This document shows positions 42,763-51,267 of a stretch of DNA of 64,000 nt, piece by piece. How positions within the stretch are numbered: the stretch's first letter is position 1; each line of letters starts with the position of its first letter. The position numbers were made by a program, and so were the translations under genes. The stretch lies in assembly GCF_002899675.1 (NCBI RefSeq), contig NZ_PKUU01000018.1, forward strand, positions 84,896 through 148,895. The letters run 5' to 3'. A model generated the notes under the pieces. The model saw nothing but the letters and a program-made list of their open reading frames with translations, made no database searches and was not told the origin of the DNA. This stretch comes from Clostridium sp. chh4-2. GTDB lineage: Bacteria > Bacillota > Clostridia > Lachnospirales > Lachnospiraceae.

Positions 42763-45162
42763 ATGTACGAACGGATTGAACGGATTAAAAAAAGGGTAGT
42801 CATCGACCACTATCCGATTTGCATAGAGAAATACAGAATTACGCTGGATGTGATTGAAAAAACACCCAATGATCCTGTGATTATCCAGAGGGCAAAGATT
42901 TTAAAGGAAACGGTAGAACGGATGCCCATCGCCATCGCACCGGATGAATTGATTGTAGGTCTGGGAGCTTCCAAACCCATGGGCCTGGAGATCGATCCCC
43001 ACTATGGAATCTGGACTCAGGATGAGATCGAATCCCTGATTGATGACGGATACGAGATGGACCCTAAAGATGTGGAAGATCTTCAGGAACTGAATAAAAA
43101 ACACGATCCTGCCACCTTGATCGGCATGATGGGAGATATATTTTACGAACCGGAAAATGAACATATTCTGTCCCTTTTAAAAGCCGGATGCATCCTGCCT
43201 CCCTGGAAAGATAAAGCGGCCGGAAAAGGCGTGGGCGGCGGCTATGCCCAGTCGGGCCTGGGCCTGGGACCGTCGTTAATCCTTTTAGGGGTGGATTATA
43301 CCAAAATACTGAAAAACGGCACGCTGAAGCTGATCGAACAGGCCAGGGAAGAGATGAAACAGGTGAGTTTCCATACCCCTGACGGAGTGGATAAATTCCG
43401 CTATTACAAAGCCGTAATCATGTCCCTGGAAGCCATGAACCGCTTAGGAGAGCGCTACAGCAAGCTGGCAGCGGAAATGGCTGAAAAAGAAGAGGATGAA
43501 AAACGGAAAGAAGAGCTTTTGCAGATCGCAGAAAGCTGTGCCTGGGTGCCTGCCCATGCGCCCAGAACGTTTAAAGAGGCAATCCAGTGCTTCTGGTTCC
43601 AGTTTTTAATGCTGAGCCCGTCCACAACCCTGCCGGGAGGCCGTTTTGACCAGATGATGTATCCATTTTATAAAGCGGATTTGGAAGCCGGAAGAATTAC
43701 CAGGGAAGAGGCTACGGAATGGCTTTGCTGTCTGAGATTAAAGGATATGGAGCTGAACCGGACCTCAGGGAAGAATAACAGAAAGAAAAATGCGGGAATG
43801 GCGAAATGGCACAATTTCCTGATCGGAGGCACCAAACCGGACGGAACGGACGGAACAAATGATATCTCCTACATGATGTTGGATGCGGCGCTGATCACTA
43901 AGACGCCTCATCATACCATCACGGTCCGCGTGAGCGAAGATACTCCTGAAGAATTGATGATAAAAGCCCTTGAGGTGGTGAGAGCAGGTCTTGGACTGCC
44001 TGCATTTATCAGCGATAAATCCTATATCGAATTTTTTACCGGGCGGGGCTGTCCGGTGGAAGACGCCAGGGATTATATCATTACCGGCTGTTTAGACGCC
44101 AACCTTCCGGGCAAATCCAGAACCGGCCCGGTTCCTATGGTTACGATTCCTCTGATTTTTGATCTGTTCCGCCACAGAGGTGTGGATGTGAAGACAGACG
44201 GAAAATGCGGAATTGATTTGGGAGAATTTACGGAATTCAGCACATTTGAAGACCTCTATCAGGCATTTATCAAAGAGATGGAGTACTGCATGAATGTGGT
44301 CGGACAAAAGAATAACGTGGAGATTAAGATCACCCAGGAGCTCCTTCCCGATCCCTTACGTTCCGCTCTCATGTTTGAGGGAATCGAATCCGGAAAGGAT
44401 ACGTTCTGCCGCACCATGCCTTTTGAAAATGTGGCGGTTATCGATCCGATTGGAATGGTGAATGTGGGAGATTCCCTGACGGCCATACGAAAACTGGTGT
44501 TTGAAGATAAGAAGTATACCTTAAAAGAGCTTTATGATGCATTAGAGGCCGATTGGGAAGGGTACGAATCCATGCAGAAGGATTTCTTAAACGCCCCCAA
44601 ATACGGCAATAACGACGATTATGCGGATGAAATGGTGGCCCGCTGTTATCAGGCGTTTGAAGATATCTGCGACACCATTCCCACGATTACCGGCGGAAAA
44701 CACGTTCCAACCGGAATTTCCATCACCAGCCACCAGCCTGGCGGCCTGCTGACGGGCGCGACGCCGGACGGAAGAAAAGCGGGAGAGATACTGGCAGACG
44801 GTTCCGTATCTCCGATGCACGGAGTGGATCAGAAAGGCCCGACCTCCGTACTGAACAGCGCGTTAAAGGTGGGACAGGACAGATGGCAGGCCACTTTGCT
44901 GAACATGAAATTCCATCCGTCGGCTGTTAAGACAGACGAGGATCTTCACAAATTGTCGGGCCTGATCAGAACTTACTTGACCCATGGAGGAAAGCATATC
45001 CAGTTCAATATTGTGGATAAGGATACTCTGATTGCGGCCAGGGAACGCCCTAAGGATTACCGTGAACTGGTAGTAAGAATCGCCGGCTACAGCTGCTATT
45101 TTGTACAGCTGAATCCGCAGATGCAGGAAGAGGTCATCGCCCGCACGGAACATCAGCTCTAA
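42763..45162 (+). CDS. Glycyl radical enzyme 3 (PFL-like, Cys-x-Asp type)
   Basis: A 799-residue glycyl radical enzyme. Active site 'TGCLDANLPGKSRTG' with Cys443 and Asp445; glycyl motif 'RIAGYSCYF' with Gly775. The 'NLPGKSR' stretch after the active site is nearly the same as in GRE1 ('NIPGKSR'), while GRE2 differs ('NVQAVTR'), so GRE1 and GRE3 may act on similar substrates. It is the third gene of the carrier-hydrolase-GRE operon, with AGGAGG before ATG. The activase gene follows after 144 bases with its own regulatory sites. The reaction is unknown. Confidence 0.88.
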   Translation: MYERIERIKKRVVIDHYPICIEKYRITLDVIEKTPNDPVIIQRAKILKETVERMPIAIAPDELIVGLGASKPMGLEIDPHYGIWTQDEIESLIDDGYEMDPKDVEDLQELNKKHDPATLIGMMGDIFYEPENEHILSLLKAGCILPPWKDKAAGKGVGGGYAQSGLGLGPSLILLGVDYTKILKNGTLKLIEQAREEMKQVSFHTPDGVDKFRYYKAVIMSLEAMNRLGERYSKLAAEMAEKEEDEKRKEELLQIAESCAWVPAHAPRTFKEAIQCFWFQFLMLSPSTTLPGGRFDQMMYPFYKADLEAGRITREEATEWLCCLRLKDMELNRTSGKNNRKKNAGMAKWHNFLIGGTKPDGTDGTNDISYMMLDAALITKTPHHTITVRVSEDTPEELMIKALEVVRAGLGLPAFISDKSYIEFFTGRGCPVEDARDYIITGCLDANLPGKSRTGPVPMVTIPLIFDLFRHRGVDVKTDGKCGIDLGEFTEFSTFEDLYQAFIKEMEYCMNVVGQKNNVEIKITQELLPDPLRSALMFEGIESGKDTFCRTMPFENVAVIDPIGMVNVGDSLTAIRKLVFEDKKYTLKELYDALEADWEGYESMQKDFLNAPKYGNNDDYADEMVARCYQAFEDICDTIPTITGGKHVPTGISITSHQPGGLLTGATPDGRKAGEILADGSVSPMHGVDQKGPTSVLNSALKVGQDRWQATLLNMKFHPSAVKTDEDLHKLSGLIRTYLTHGGKHIQFNIVDKDTLIAARERPKDYRELVVRIAGYSCYFVQLNPQMQEEVIARTEHQL

Positions 45163-45180
45163 GGCGCTTTATATGGGATG

Positions 45181-45220
45181 ACTGCACTATTTTAAATGCG
45201 AAATATGTGCATAGTGCATA
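45181..45220. promoter_or_regulatory. Putative regulatory sites upstream of the GRE activase
   Basis: ACTGCACTATTTT (45181-45193) is the exact complement of 13 bases of the Rrf2-type box upstream of cooS. Next to it, TGTGCA-T-AGTGCA (45206-45218) resembles the direct repeats at 2153 and 21758. Both lie in the GRE3/activase spacer, which has no gene. Confidence 0.5.
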
Positions 45221-45306
45221 GAAAAAATATTGTTGCATTTAGAAATATTGTATCTTATTTTTTGAAATGTTAATATTAATTCTATAAATTTACAGAGGTG
45301 AGGCGT

Positions 45307-46221
45307 ATGAATTCAGGAGAGTCCGGCATCGTATTTAACATTCAGCATTACTGTATCCATGACGGTCCAGGCATCCGGACCAACGTATTTTTGAAAGGAT
45401 GTCCGCTCCGATGTCTGTGGTGCGCAAACCCGGAATCCAATGCAGTTCATCCGCAGCTAATGTATCTGTCGGATAAATGCACAGGCTGTCTCTCCTGTGT
45501 TCCGGTGTGCAAAAACAATGCGATCACTCCATTGGAAGGCGGCAAGGTCAAAAATGACCGGAAGCTCTGCACCGGATGCGGGGAATGTGTGCCCGCATGT
45601 ATGGCCGAGGCCCGGGAAATCATGGGCAGCACCATGACGGTGGAGGAAGTGTATCAGGAAGCCGCCATGGATGAACTGTTTTACGGCACTTCCGGAGGCG
45701 GAGTGACGCTGACCGGAGGAGAGGTTCTGTCCCAGCCGGAATTTGCCAGAAATATTCTGAAAAGATGCCATGATAATAAGATTCATACAGCGGTGGAAAC
45801 CTGCGGATACGCACCATGGGAGGCTGTGCGGGAGGTGATGGAGTTTGTGGATATTGTCCTGTATGATATGAAACATATGGACAGCGAAGCCCATAAACGC
45901 GGCACCGGAGTTGGAAACGAGCGGATTTTAGATAACCTGTACCGTATTTCCAATGAACTTAAAATTCCGGTCATCGCCAGGACACCCGTAATTCCGGGAT
46001 ATAACGACCAGCCGGAAAACATGAAAGCTATGGGAGAATTCCTGTCCCAAAAGATTCCCACCTGCCAGGAAGTAAACCTTCTTCCCTATCACAAATTGGG
46101 AGAGGGAAAACGGGACCAGCTGGAATATGAGGAGACGCAGTTTCATACCCATGTGCCCTCGGAAGAAGAGATGGAGACGCTGAGGCAGATAATCAGGGAA
46201 TATGGCATTACCGTTAAATAA
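45307..46221 (+). CDS. Glycyl radical enzyme activating enzyme (radical SAM)
   Basis: A 304-residue radical SAM activase. The SAM cluster motif is Cys32-x3-Cys36-x2-Cys39 ('GCPLRCLWC'). A ferredoxin insert follows with two [4Fe-4S] groups, Cys58/61/64/68 and Cys88/91/94/98, as in GRE activases other than the PFL activase. 'GGGVTLTGGEVL' near 125 is the SAM-binding GGE region. It abstracts hydrogen from Gly775 of its partner to install the radical. ATG 45307 follows AGAGGTGAGG; the GTG at 45298 lies inside that site. It is the only activase here for three GREs, so it may serve all of them (inference). Confidence 0.92.
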   Translation: MNSGESGIVFNIQHYCIHDGPGIRTNVFLKGCPLRCLWCANPESNAVHPQLMYLSDKCTGCLSCVPVCKNNAITPLEGGKVKNDRKLCTGCGECVPACMAEAREIMGSTMTVEEVYQEAAMDELFYGTSGGGVTLTGGEVLSQPEFARNILKRCHDNKIHTAVETCGYAPWEAVREVMEFVDIVLYDMKHMDSEAHKRGTGVGNERILDNLYRISNELKIPVIARTPVIPGYNDQPENMKAMGEFLSQKIPTCQEVNLLPYHKLGEGKRDQLEYEETQFHTHVPSEEEMETLRQIIREYGITVK

Positions 46222-46236
46222 AGTAAAGTGAAGATC

Positions 46237-46285
46237 AAAAGGCCAGGGCAAAGGATTCTGCAACGAAGCATGCCTTGGCTTTTTG
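46237..46285 (+). terminator. Intrinsic terminator after the GRE activase
   Basis: AAAAGGCCAGGGCA (46237-46250) pairs, with G-T wobbles, with TGCCTTGGCTTTTT (46271-46284), ending in a T run. It ends the activase transcript. Confidence 0.7.
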
Positions 46286-46316
46286 TTAAAAAACACGACA
46301 GAAAGGGGGAGATCAC

Positions 46317-47174
46317 ACGCAGGAATTAGAAGTATTATTCCGGCAGTTGGATTCCTTTTTCGCCGAAGGGCGCATTGAGGAAGTGGAGCCGTGGCTGAAA
46401 GAAAAGATTGAGGAAGCAGACAATGAAAACCGGGAGACCGTGCTGGCTGCGCTGTGGAGCGAGCTGGGAGGATTTTACCGGGGAAGCGGCCGGTTAAAAG
46501 AGTCGGAACAGGCATTTTGCAATGCGGTTAAACTGGCGGAAAAAAGAGAGGAAACAGATACTCCTTCATTTGGCGTCCTTCTCATCAATCTGGCGGGAAC
46601 TTTGAGACTGGCAAAGCGTTTTAAAGAAGCTTTGAACCTGTATGACAGGGCCGAAGCCATTATGAGAAACAGGACTCAGAATGAGGATATCAGTTACCAG
46701 ATTGCCAGCCTTTATAATAACAGAAGCCTGGTTTATCAGGAGATGGAGCATTTGGAAGATGCGAAGGCTGCACTATTAAAAGCTTTGGAAATCATTGACG
46801 GTAAACCGGAGTGCAGGGAAGAAGCGGCAATTACCTATACCAACCTGGCTCTGCTGTATGGAAAACAGAACTGCCGTGAAGAAGAGGAAAAAGCCCTCAA
46901 TCAGGCGCTGAAATTATATGAAGGATTAGACCAAATGAATAATTCCCATTATGCGTCTGTTCTTTCCGCTTTGGGAGGCTGTTTCTATGAACAGAGAGAA
47001 TACGAAAAGGCCTTAAATGCGTTGGAACAGGCTGCCGGGATCATGTACCGCCTGTTCGGCGGCAACTGCGAATACGGCACGATCATGCGCAACATTGAGA
47101 CTGTCAGACAACAGATGGACAAGGAAGGAAAAATGGCCGATGAAGGGAATGGAACTGGCAAAAGGATATTATGA
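46317..47174 (+). CDS. Tetratricopeptide-repeat protein, probably ACG start
   Basis: About 285 residues of helical repeats, with clear TPR-type units such as 'AAITYTNLALLYGKQNCREEEEKALNQALKLYE' and 'ASVLSALGGCFYEQREYEKALNALEQAAGIMY'. The frame is open from 46290. The first conventional start is TTG 46347, with no ribosome binding site. A strong AAAGGGGG (46302-46309) instead points to ACG at 46317, giving an N-terminus reading T(M)QELEVLFRQLDSFF. It overlaps the next gene by 35 bases. A scaffold or partner role for the neighbouring nucleotidyltransferase-like and DUF4125 proteins is likely (inference). Confidence 0.7.
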   Translation, partial: TQELEVLFRQLDSFFAEGRIEEVEPWLKEKIEEADNENRETVLAALWSELGGFYRGSGRLKESEQAFCNAVKLAEKREETDTPSFGVLLINLAGTLRLAKRFKEALNLYDRAEAIMRNRTQNEDISYQIASLYNNRSLVYQEMEHLEDAKAALLKALEIIDGKPECREEAAITYTNLALLYGKQNCREEEEKALNQALKLYEGLDQMNNSHYASVLSALGGCFYEQREYEKALNALEQAAGIMYRLFGGNCEYGTIMRNIETVRQQMDKEGKMADEGNGTGKRIL

Positions 47175-48066
47175 AACGTATGGCCGTCCGATGATTCATG
47201 AGAAATTTCCCGGGTTCGAACAGCGGATCGCTGTCGGTCTGGTGGGAGAGGGCTCCGAGTGTTTCGGTTATGATGACGAATACTCTAAGGATCATGATTT
47301 TGGTCCTGCTTTTTGCATGTGGCTTCCTGCTGAGGTGATGGAACAAATTGGGGAACGCCTCCAGGAGGAATACAGCCGCCTTCCTCTCTGGTACGGCGGG
47401 CTCAAGGCGAGGCGCGATAACCGGATTGGAGGGCACCGCACCGGAGTCTGGGAAATATGGGATTTTTACCGGCATTTTTTGATGATCCATGGAGTTCCCA
47501 AGACCATGATGGAATGGATGCGCCTTCCGGAAAGCTATCTGGCCGTCGCCGTGAACGGTGAGGTGTTCCGGGATGATGAAGGGCGTTTTTCTGAGATCCG
47601 GCAGTATCTGTTAAACGGCTATCCGGAGGATGTCAGAATCAAAAAGATGGTGGCCCGGGCTGCCGTTATGTCACAGTCAGGCCAGTATAATTATCCCAGA
47701 TGCAGAAAAAGAGGGGAGCCGGTGGCGGCGGAACTGGCGCTTGCAGAATTTATAAAAAGCGGAATCTCTATGATCTATCTTTTGAACCGGAGGTACGCCC
47801 CGTTTTATAAGTGGATGCACAGAGGTCTCAGAGAACTGGATCTCTTAGAAGATACATGGAATCTGTTTCAGGATCTGACCGATCCGATGGTCACAGAAAA
47901 AGAAAAGCAGGAAACTGTCGAATTAATTTGTGAAAAAATAGTCAAAGAATTAAAGAAACAGCATCTGGTTGAAACGGAGGAGCCATTTTTACAAAGCCAT
48001 CTGGATACTATGATGCAGAAGATTGAAGATCCCCAGATCAGGAAACTGCACTGGCTGCAGGGATAA
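47140..48066 (+). CDS. DUF4037 protein, nucleotidyltransferase-like
   Basis: A 308-residue protein. Near its N-terminus 'GLVGEGSECFGYDDEYSKDHDFG' fits the G-S...D-x-D active-site pattern of minimal nucleotidyltransferases, and the overall pattern matches DUF4037. It may transfer a nucleotide to a protein or small molecule; the target is unknown. ATG 47140 lies 11 bases after AAGGAAGG inside the end of the TPR gene, so translation is probably coupled. The upstream 41 codons of the longer frame are a shadow of the TPR gene and are excluded. It is followed 38 bases later by a DUF4125 gene. Confidence 0.72.
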   Translation: MKGMELAKGYYETYGRPMIHEKFPGFEQRIAVGLVGEGSECFGYDDEYSKDHDFGPAFCMWLPAEVMEQIGERLQEEYSRLPLWYGGLKARRDNRIGGHRTGVWEIWDFYRHFLMIHGVPKTMMEWMRLPESYLAVAVNGEVFRDDEGRFSEIRQYLLNGYPEDVRIKKMVARAAVMSQSGQYNYPRCRKRGEPVAAELALAEFIKSGISMIYLLNRRYAPFYKWMHRGLRELDLLEDTWNLFQDLTDPMVTEKEKQETVELICEKIVKELKKQHLVETEEPFLQSHLDTMMQKIEDPQIRKLHWLQG

Positions 48067-48104
48067 AAAGAGCCTGATTAAGAGGCAGAAGAAAGGGGCG
48101 GCGG

Positions 48105-48740
48105 ATGGACATCAGCGATATGGAAGATCTGATTAAAAACCTGTTGGACCGGGAGTGGGAGATGTTTACCAACGTTTCCAACGAGGGCGGACGCGCAGCC
48201 TGTCAGGACGACAGGGACACGTTTGATATTATGAGAAAAAGCCAGTTTTCTATCTGGAACAGGGAATGTCTCTTATCTTACTTAAACGATCTGGAACAGG
48301 CCCGGCAATCCGGCAGAAATCTGATGACGGAGAAATACGGATATATGATGGCGGACACCGCGCCAAATGAATTTGATAGAATAAAGGACCTGCTTCCCGA
48401 AGTGACGGAGGAAAAGGAACGATTGTCCGAAGAACTGACGGAAAAGCAGGTCGCATGGATGGAGCAGTTCAGAAAACAGTATCCGGATTTAGGAAAACGG
48501 GGGCGTCCTCTTAGAAGACATGACAGCGGCGCTGTTTTAGAAACCTCGCTGGAGACCTATTCTCACGGAGAACTGCTGACTTATTCGGTGGAAACCCTCA
48601 GGCTTTTAAAACGGCGTTTTGAACAGTTAGAGCAGGAATATGAGAATCCGGGAATCCTTGTGATGGAGGCCACGGCCCGGCAATACGGGTACCGGTCGGT
48701 GCAGGAGGCCCAGGATCACCTGAAATCTTTTAACGAGTAA
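48105..48740 (+). CDS. DUF4125-type protein of unknown function
   Basis: A 211-residue soluble, charged, mostly helical protein. 'LLDREWEMFTNVSNEGGRAACQDDRDTFDIMRKSQF' near the N-terminus is the DUF4125 hallmark as I recall it; the assignment is from memory. ATG 48105 follows AGAAAGGGGCGG. It ends a three-gene set with the TPR and DUF4037 proteins, so the three probably work together. I do not know the activity. No signal peptide, membrane segment or obvious catalytic motif is visible. Confidence 0.65.
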   Translation: MDISDMEDLIKNLLDREWEMFTNVSNEGGRAACQDDRDTFDIMRKSQFSIWNRECLLSYLNDLEQARQSGRNLMTEKYGYMMADTAPNEFDRIKDLLPEVTEEKERLSEELTEKQVAWMEQFRKQYPDLGKRGRPLRRHDSGAVLETSLETYSHGELLTYSVETLRLLKRRFEQLEQEYENPGILVMEATARQYGYRSVQEAQDHLKSFNE

Positions 48741-48814
48741 TCTGTATTATATTTAGATAAATAGATTGTAATCGCACAAAAAACAAGAAAAAAGCGATTA
48801 GGAAGGGGTACATA

Positions 48815-50395
48815 ATGGCAAAATTTGTAACAGCCAAAGAAGCGGCACAATTAATACCTGATCATGCAACCGTAGGAGTTGCAGGAATGGGACTTTCCGG
48901 CTGGCCGGAAGAAGTAGCGGTAGCAATCGCAGACAATTACAAAGAAACAGGTCATCCATGCGATCTGACTATGAAACAGGGAAGCGCCATGGGAGACTGG
49001 AAAGAGAGAGGCATGACAAGGCTGGGAATCGAAGGCCTGGTTACGAAATGGTCCGCCGCCCACATCGGTTCCGCATTCGCTATGAATGATCTGGTAAGAG
49101 CCAACAAGATGGCCTGCCACTGCCTGCCGCAGGGCGCGATCGTCAACCTTTGGAGGGAGATTGCCGCCCACCGTCCCGGCCTCATCACCAAAGTAGGTCT
49201 TGGAACCTATGTGGATCCCCGTATCGAAGGCGGAAAGATGAATGAGGTAACCACAGAGGATCTGGTGGAATTGATTAATCTGGATGGAGAAGAATATCTG
49301 TTCTATAAGTCATTTAAGCTGGATGTTGCCCTTCTGCGCGGAACCACCGCGGATGAAAACGGCAATATTACATTTGAAAATGAAGGGCCTATCAATGAAG
49401 GCTATGCGGTGGCGGAAGCTGCGAAAAACAGCGGAGGAATCGTAATTGTCCAGGTTCAGTATACAGCGCAGAAGGGAACCCTTCATCCAAAAGACGTGAA
49501 GATTCCGGGCGCTTTGGTGGATTATGTAGTGGTTGCCACAGACCCAAATGCCTGCTGGCAGACAGAGGGAACCTATTATGAACCGGCATTTGCAGGCAAC
49601 ATCAAGAAACCATTAAACGCACTTCCTGTTCTTCCGCTATCACCTAGAAAAGTGGTTGTCAGAAGATGCGCGGCCGAATTGACAAAGGGTGCGATCGTCA
49701 ATCTTGGCGTGGGAATCCCGTCTGAGACCGCCAGCATTGTTTCGGAAGAAGGCCATACAGAGGATATTATGCTCACCACGGAGAGCGGCTCCTTCGGAGG
49801 CGTACCCGCAGCACTTCCAAACTTCGGCAGCGCTTATAATGCGGAAGCCAATGTGGACCACGGCTCCATGTTCGATTTTTACGACGGCGGCGGCTGCGAT
49901 GTGGCCGTACTGGGTCTGGCCCAGGCGGATGAAGAGGGCAACATCAATGTGAGCAAATTCTTCATTCCGGACAAAAAAGATCCGTCTAAGAAAATCGCAA
50001 GACTTACCGGCCCGGGCGGATTTATCAATATCTCTCAGGCATCTAAAAAAGTGATTTTCGCAGGCATGTTTGCCGATAAGTGCAAGGAAGAGATCAGAGA
50101 CGGAAAACTGGTTATCTTAGAAGAGGGAAAAGGAAGAAAGTTCCTAAAAAAAGTGGAACAGATTACATTCAGCGGCCACTACGCCGCCAAGACCGGCCAG
50201 GAAGTTTTGTACGTAACGGAACGCTGCGTATTCAGACTGATCGACGGAAAGATGACCGTAATCGAGATCGCTCCGGGAATCGACCTCCAGAAAGATATCA
50301 TCGGCCAAATGGATTTCGTCCCCGAGATATCACCAAATCTTAAAGTGATGGACGCAAAAATGTTCGAAGAAACCTGGGGAAACTTATCCATGTAA
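48815..50395 (+). CDS. Acyl-CoA:carboxylate CoA-transferase, class I fused type, copy 1
   Basis: A 526-residue single-chain class I CoA-transferase with fused alpha and beta parts, as in propionate CoA-transferase and YdiF. Glu323 in 'LTTESGSFGG' is the expected catalytic glutamate that forms the glutamyl-CoA intermediate; 'GVGIPSETASIV' precedes it. It is about 90% identical (my count by eye) to the copy at 58303, with many silent base changes, so the duplication is not recent. It stands alone: no other catabolic gene is adjacent on the same strand. AGGAAGGGG precedes ATG. It moves CoA from acetyl-CoA or another acyl-CoA to an acid; the acid is unknown. Confidence 0.9.
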   Translation: MAKFVTAKEAAQLIPDHATVGVAGMGLSGWPEEVAVAIADNYKETGHPCDLTMKQGSAMGDWKERGMTRLGIEGLVTKWSAAHIGSAFAMNDLVRANKMACHCLPQGAIVNLWREIAAHRPGLITKVGLGTYVDPRIEGGKMNEVTTEDLVELINLDGEEYLFYKSFKLDVALLRGTTADENGNITFENEGPINEGYAVAEAAKNSGGIVIVQVQYTAQKGTLHPKDVKIPGALVDYVVVATDPNACWQTEGTYYEPAFAGNIKKPLNALPVLPLSPRKVVVRRCAAELTKGAIVNLGVGIPSETASIVSEEGHTEDIMLTTESGSFGGVPAALPNFGSAYNAEANVDHGSMFDFYDGGGCDVAVLGLAQADEEGNINVSKFFIPDKKDPSKKIARLTGPGGFINISQASKKVIFAGMFADKCKEEIRDGKLVILEEGKGRKFLKKVEQITFSGHYAAKTGQEVLYVTERCVFRLIDGKMTVIEIAPGIDLQKDIIGQMDFVPEISPNLKVMDAKMFEETWGNLSM

Positions 50396-50401
50396 AAAAT
50401 T

Positions 50402-50807
50402 GTTATTTAACTTAGTTGGCGAAAGATACGCCCGGAATCGAGATGTGAGGAAGGGAGAGGCGGTCTTTACGGGAACCCGGGCGGGGGAGAATGAAAAAAG
50501 GCCAATTGGGATTCGGGATTCGCCCCTAAGTGATACTAAGGCCCGCAAATACAGAAAGAGACAGGATCGCGCCCATTCGCAGTGAACTCCTTATGACTTC
50601 ACTGCTCAAGGGGCGCTTAGAAACTGATTCGGAATTCAGTTTCTACCTGTCTCTTTCTGTACTTGCGTGCCTAAGAATCACTAAAGGGGTTCCATACGAT
50701 CCCAATTGTCCTTTTTTCATTCTCCCCCGCCCAGGTTCCCGTAAAGACCGCCTCTCCCTTCCTCGCATCTCGATTCCGGGCTGGTTTTCGCTAGCCTGGT
50801 TAAAAAC
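50402..50807. repeat. Giant-hairpin intergenic element, copy 2 (reverse orientation)
   Basis: Arms 50431-50565 and 50646-50780 (135 bases each) are complementary along nearly their full length. Weaker outer pairing joins 50402-50424 with 50786-50807. Read on the minus strand it shows the invariant CGTATGGAA/CGAATCCCGA internal loop and the forked apex: hairpin b 50569-50616 and hairpin a 50618-50645. Its arm sequences are unlike those of copies 1 and 3 but resemble copy 4. It lies directly after CoA-transferase copy 1. Confidence 0.85.
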
Positions 50808-50852
50808 AATAGATGTACCTAGGTAGTTGTATAGAACCGCATTTACATAGAT

Positions 50853-50883
50853 CTTCAAGGGATTTTCAGAAATGCCTTCACGG
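50853..50883. repeat. Short REP-like unit between giant hairpins 2 and 3
   Basis: AAGGGATTT and AAATGCCTT form an 8-of-9 stem, followed by CACGGTTGATGTAAAAA. It is the same short family as at 15170, 19524 and 57629. Confidence 0.6.
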
Positions 50884-50913
50884 TTGATGTAAAAACTTAC
50901 TCACTACTCCACC

Positions 50914-51267
50914 AAATCTTTTTTACCCTCAGCTAGCCAAGCAACAGCCGGAAAGAAGGGGAAGCCCAGGCGGGCGGCGGAAGTAATCGGCGAAATGGGA
51001 TCGTATGGAACCCCTTAGAAGTACTTAGATCCGCAAGGACAAAAAGAGACAGGTAGAAACTGAATTCCGAATCAGGTTCTAAGCGCCCCTTGAGCAGTGA
51101 AGTCATAAGGAGTTCACTGCGAATGGGCGCGGTCCTGTCTCTTTTTGTCCTTGCGGGTCTTAGTACATCTTAGGGGCGAATCCCGAATCCCATTTCGCCG
51201 ATTACTTCCGCCGCCCGCCTGGGCTTCCCCTTCTTTCCGGCGTACCTTCGCCAGTTAAATAAAGATT
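50914..51267. repeat. Giant-hairpin intergenic element, copy 3
   Basis: Arms 50947-51053 and 51134-51241 are complementary over about 107 bp; outer AATCTTT/AAAGATT closes at 51267, touching the stop codon of the LuxR gene. The internal loop is identical to the other copies. Apex: hairpin a 51054-51081 and hairpin b 51083-51130, where GCAGTGAA pairs perfectly with TTCACTGC. The middle of the arm (GGCGGGCGGCGGAAG) differs from copy 1 (GGCAGGTGGGGAAAG) but its opposite strand changes to match. Confidence 0.87.

Noticed and set aside
50530..50826. 98-residue ORF through giant hairpin copy 2, with a similar 130-residue ORF in copy 4 (57661-58053, minus)
   Set aside because: Both share RSELLMTSLL and GVPYDP segments, so I considered a coding repeat. 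In copy 1 the same frame hits a stop, and in copy 3 it shifts out of the GVPYDP frame. The similarity is explained by conserved structure.
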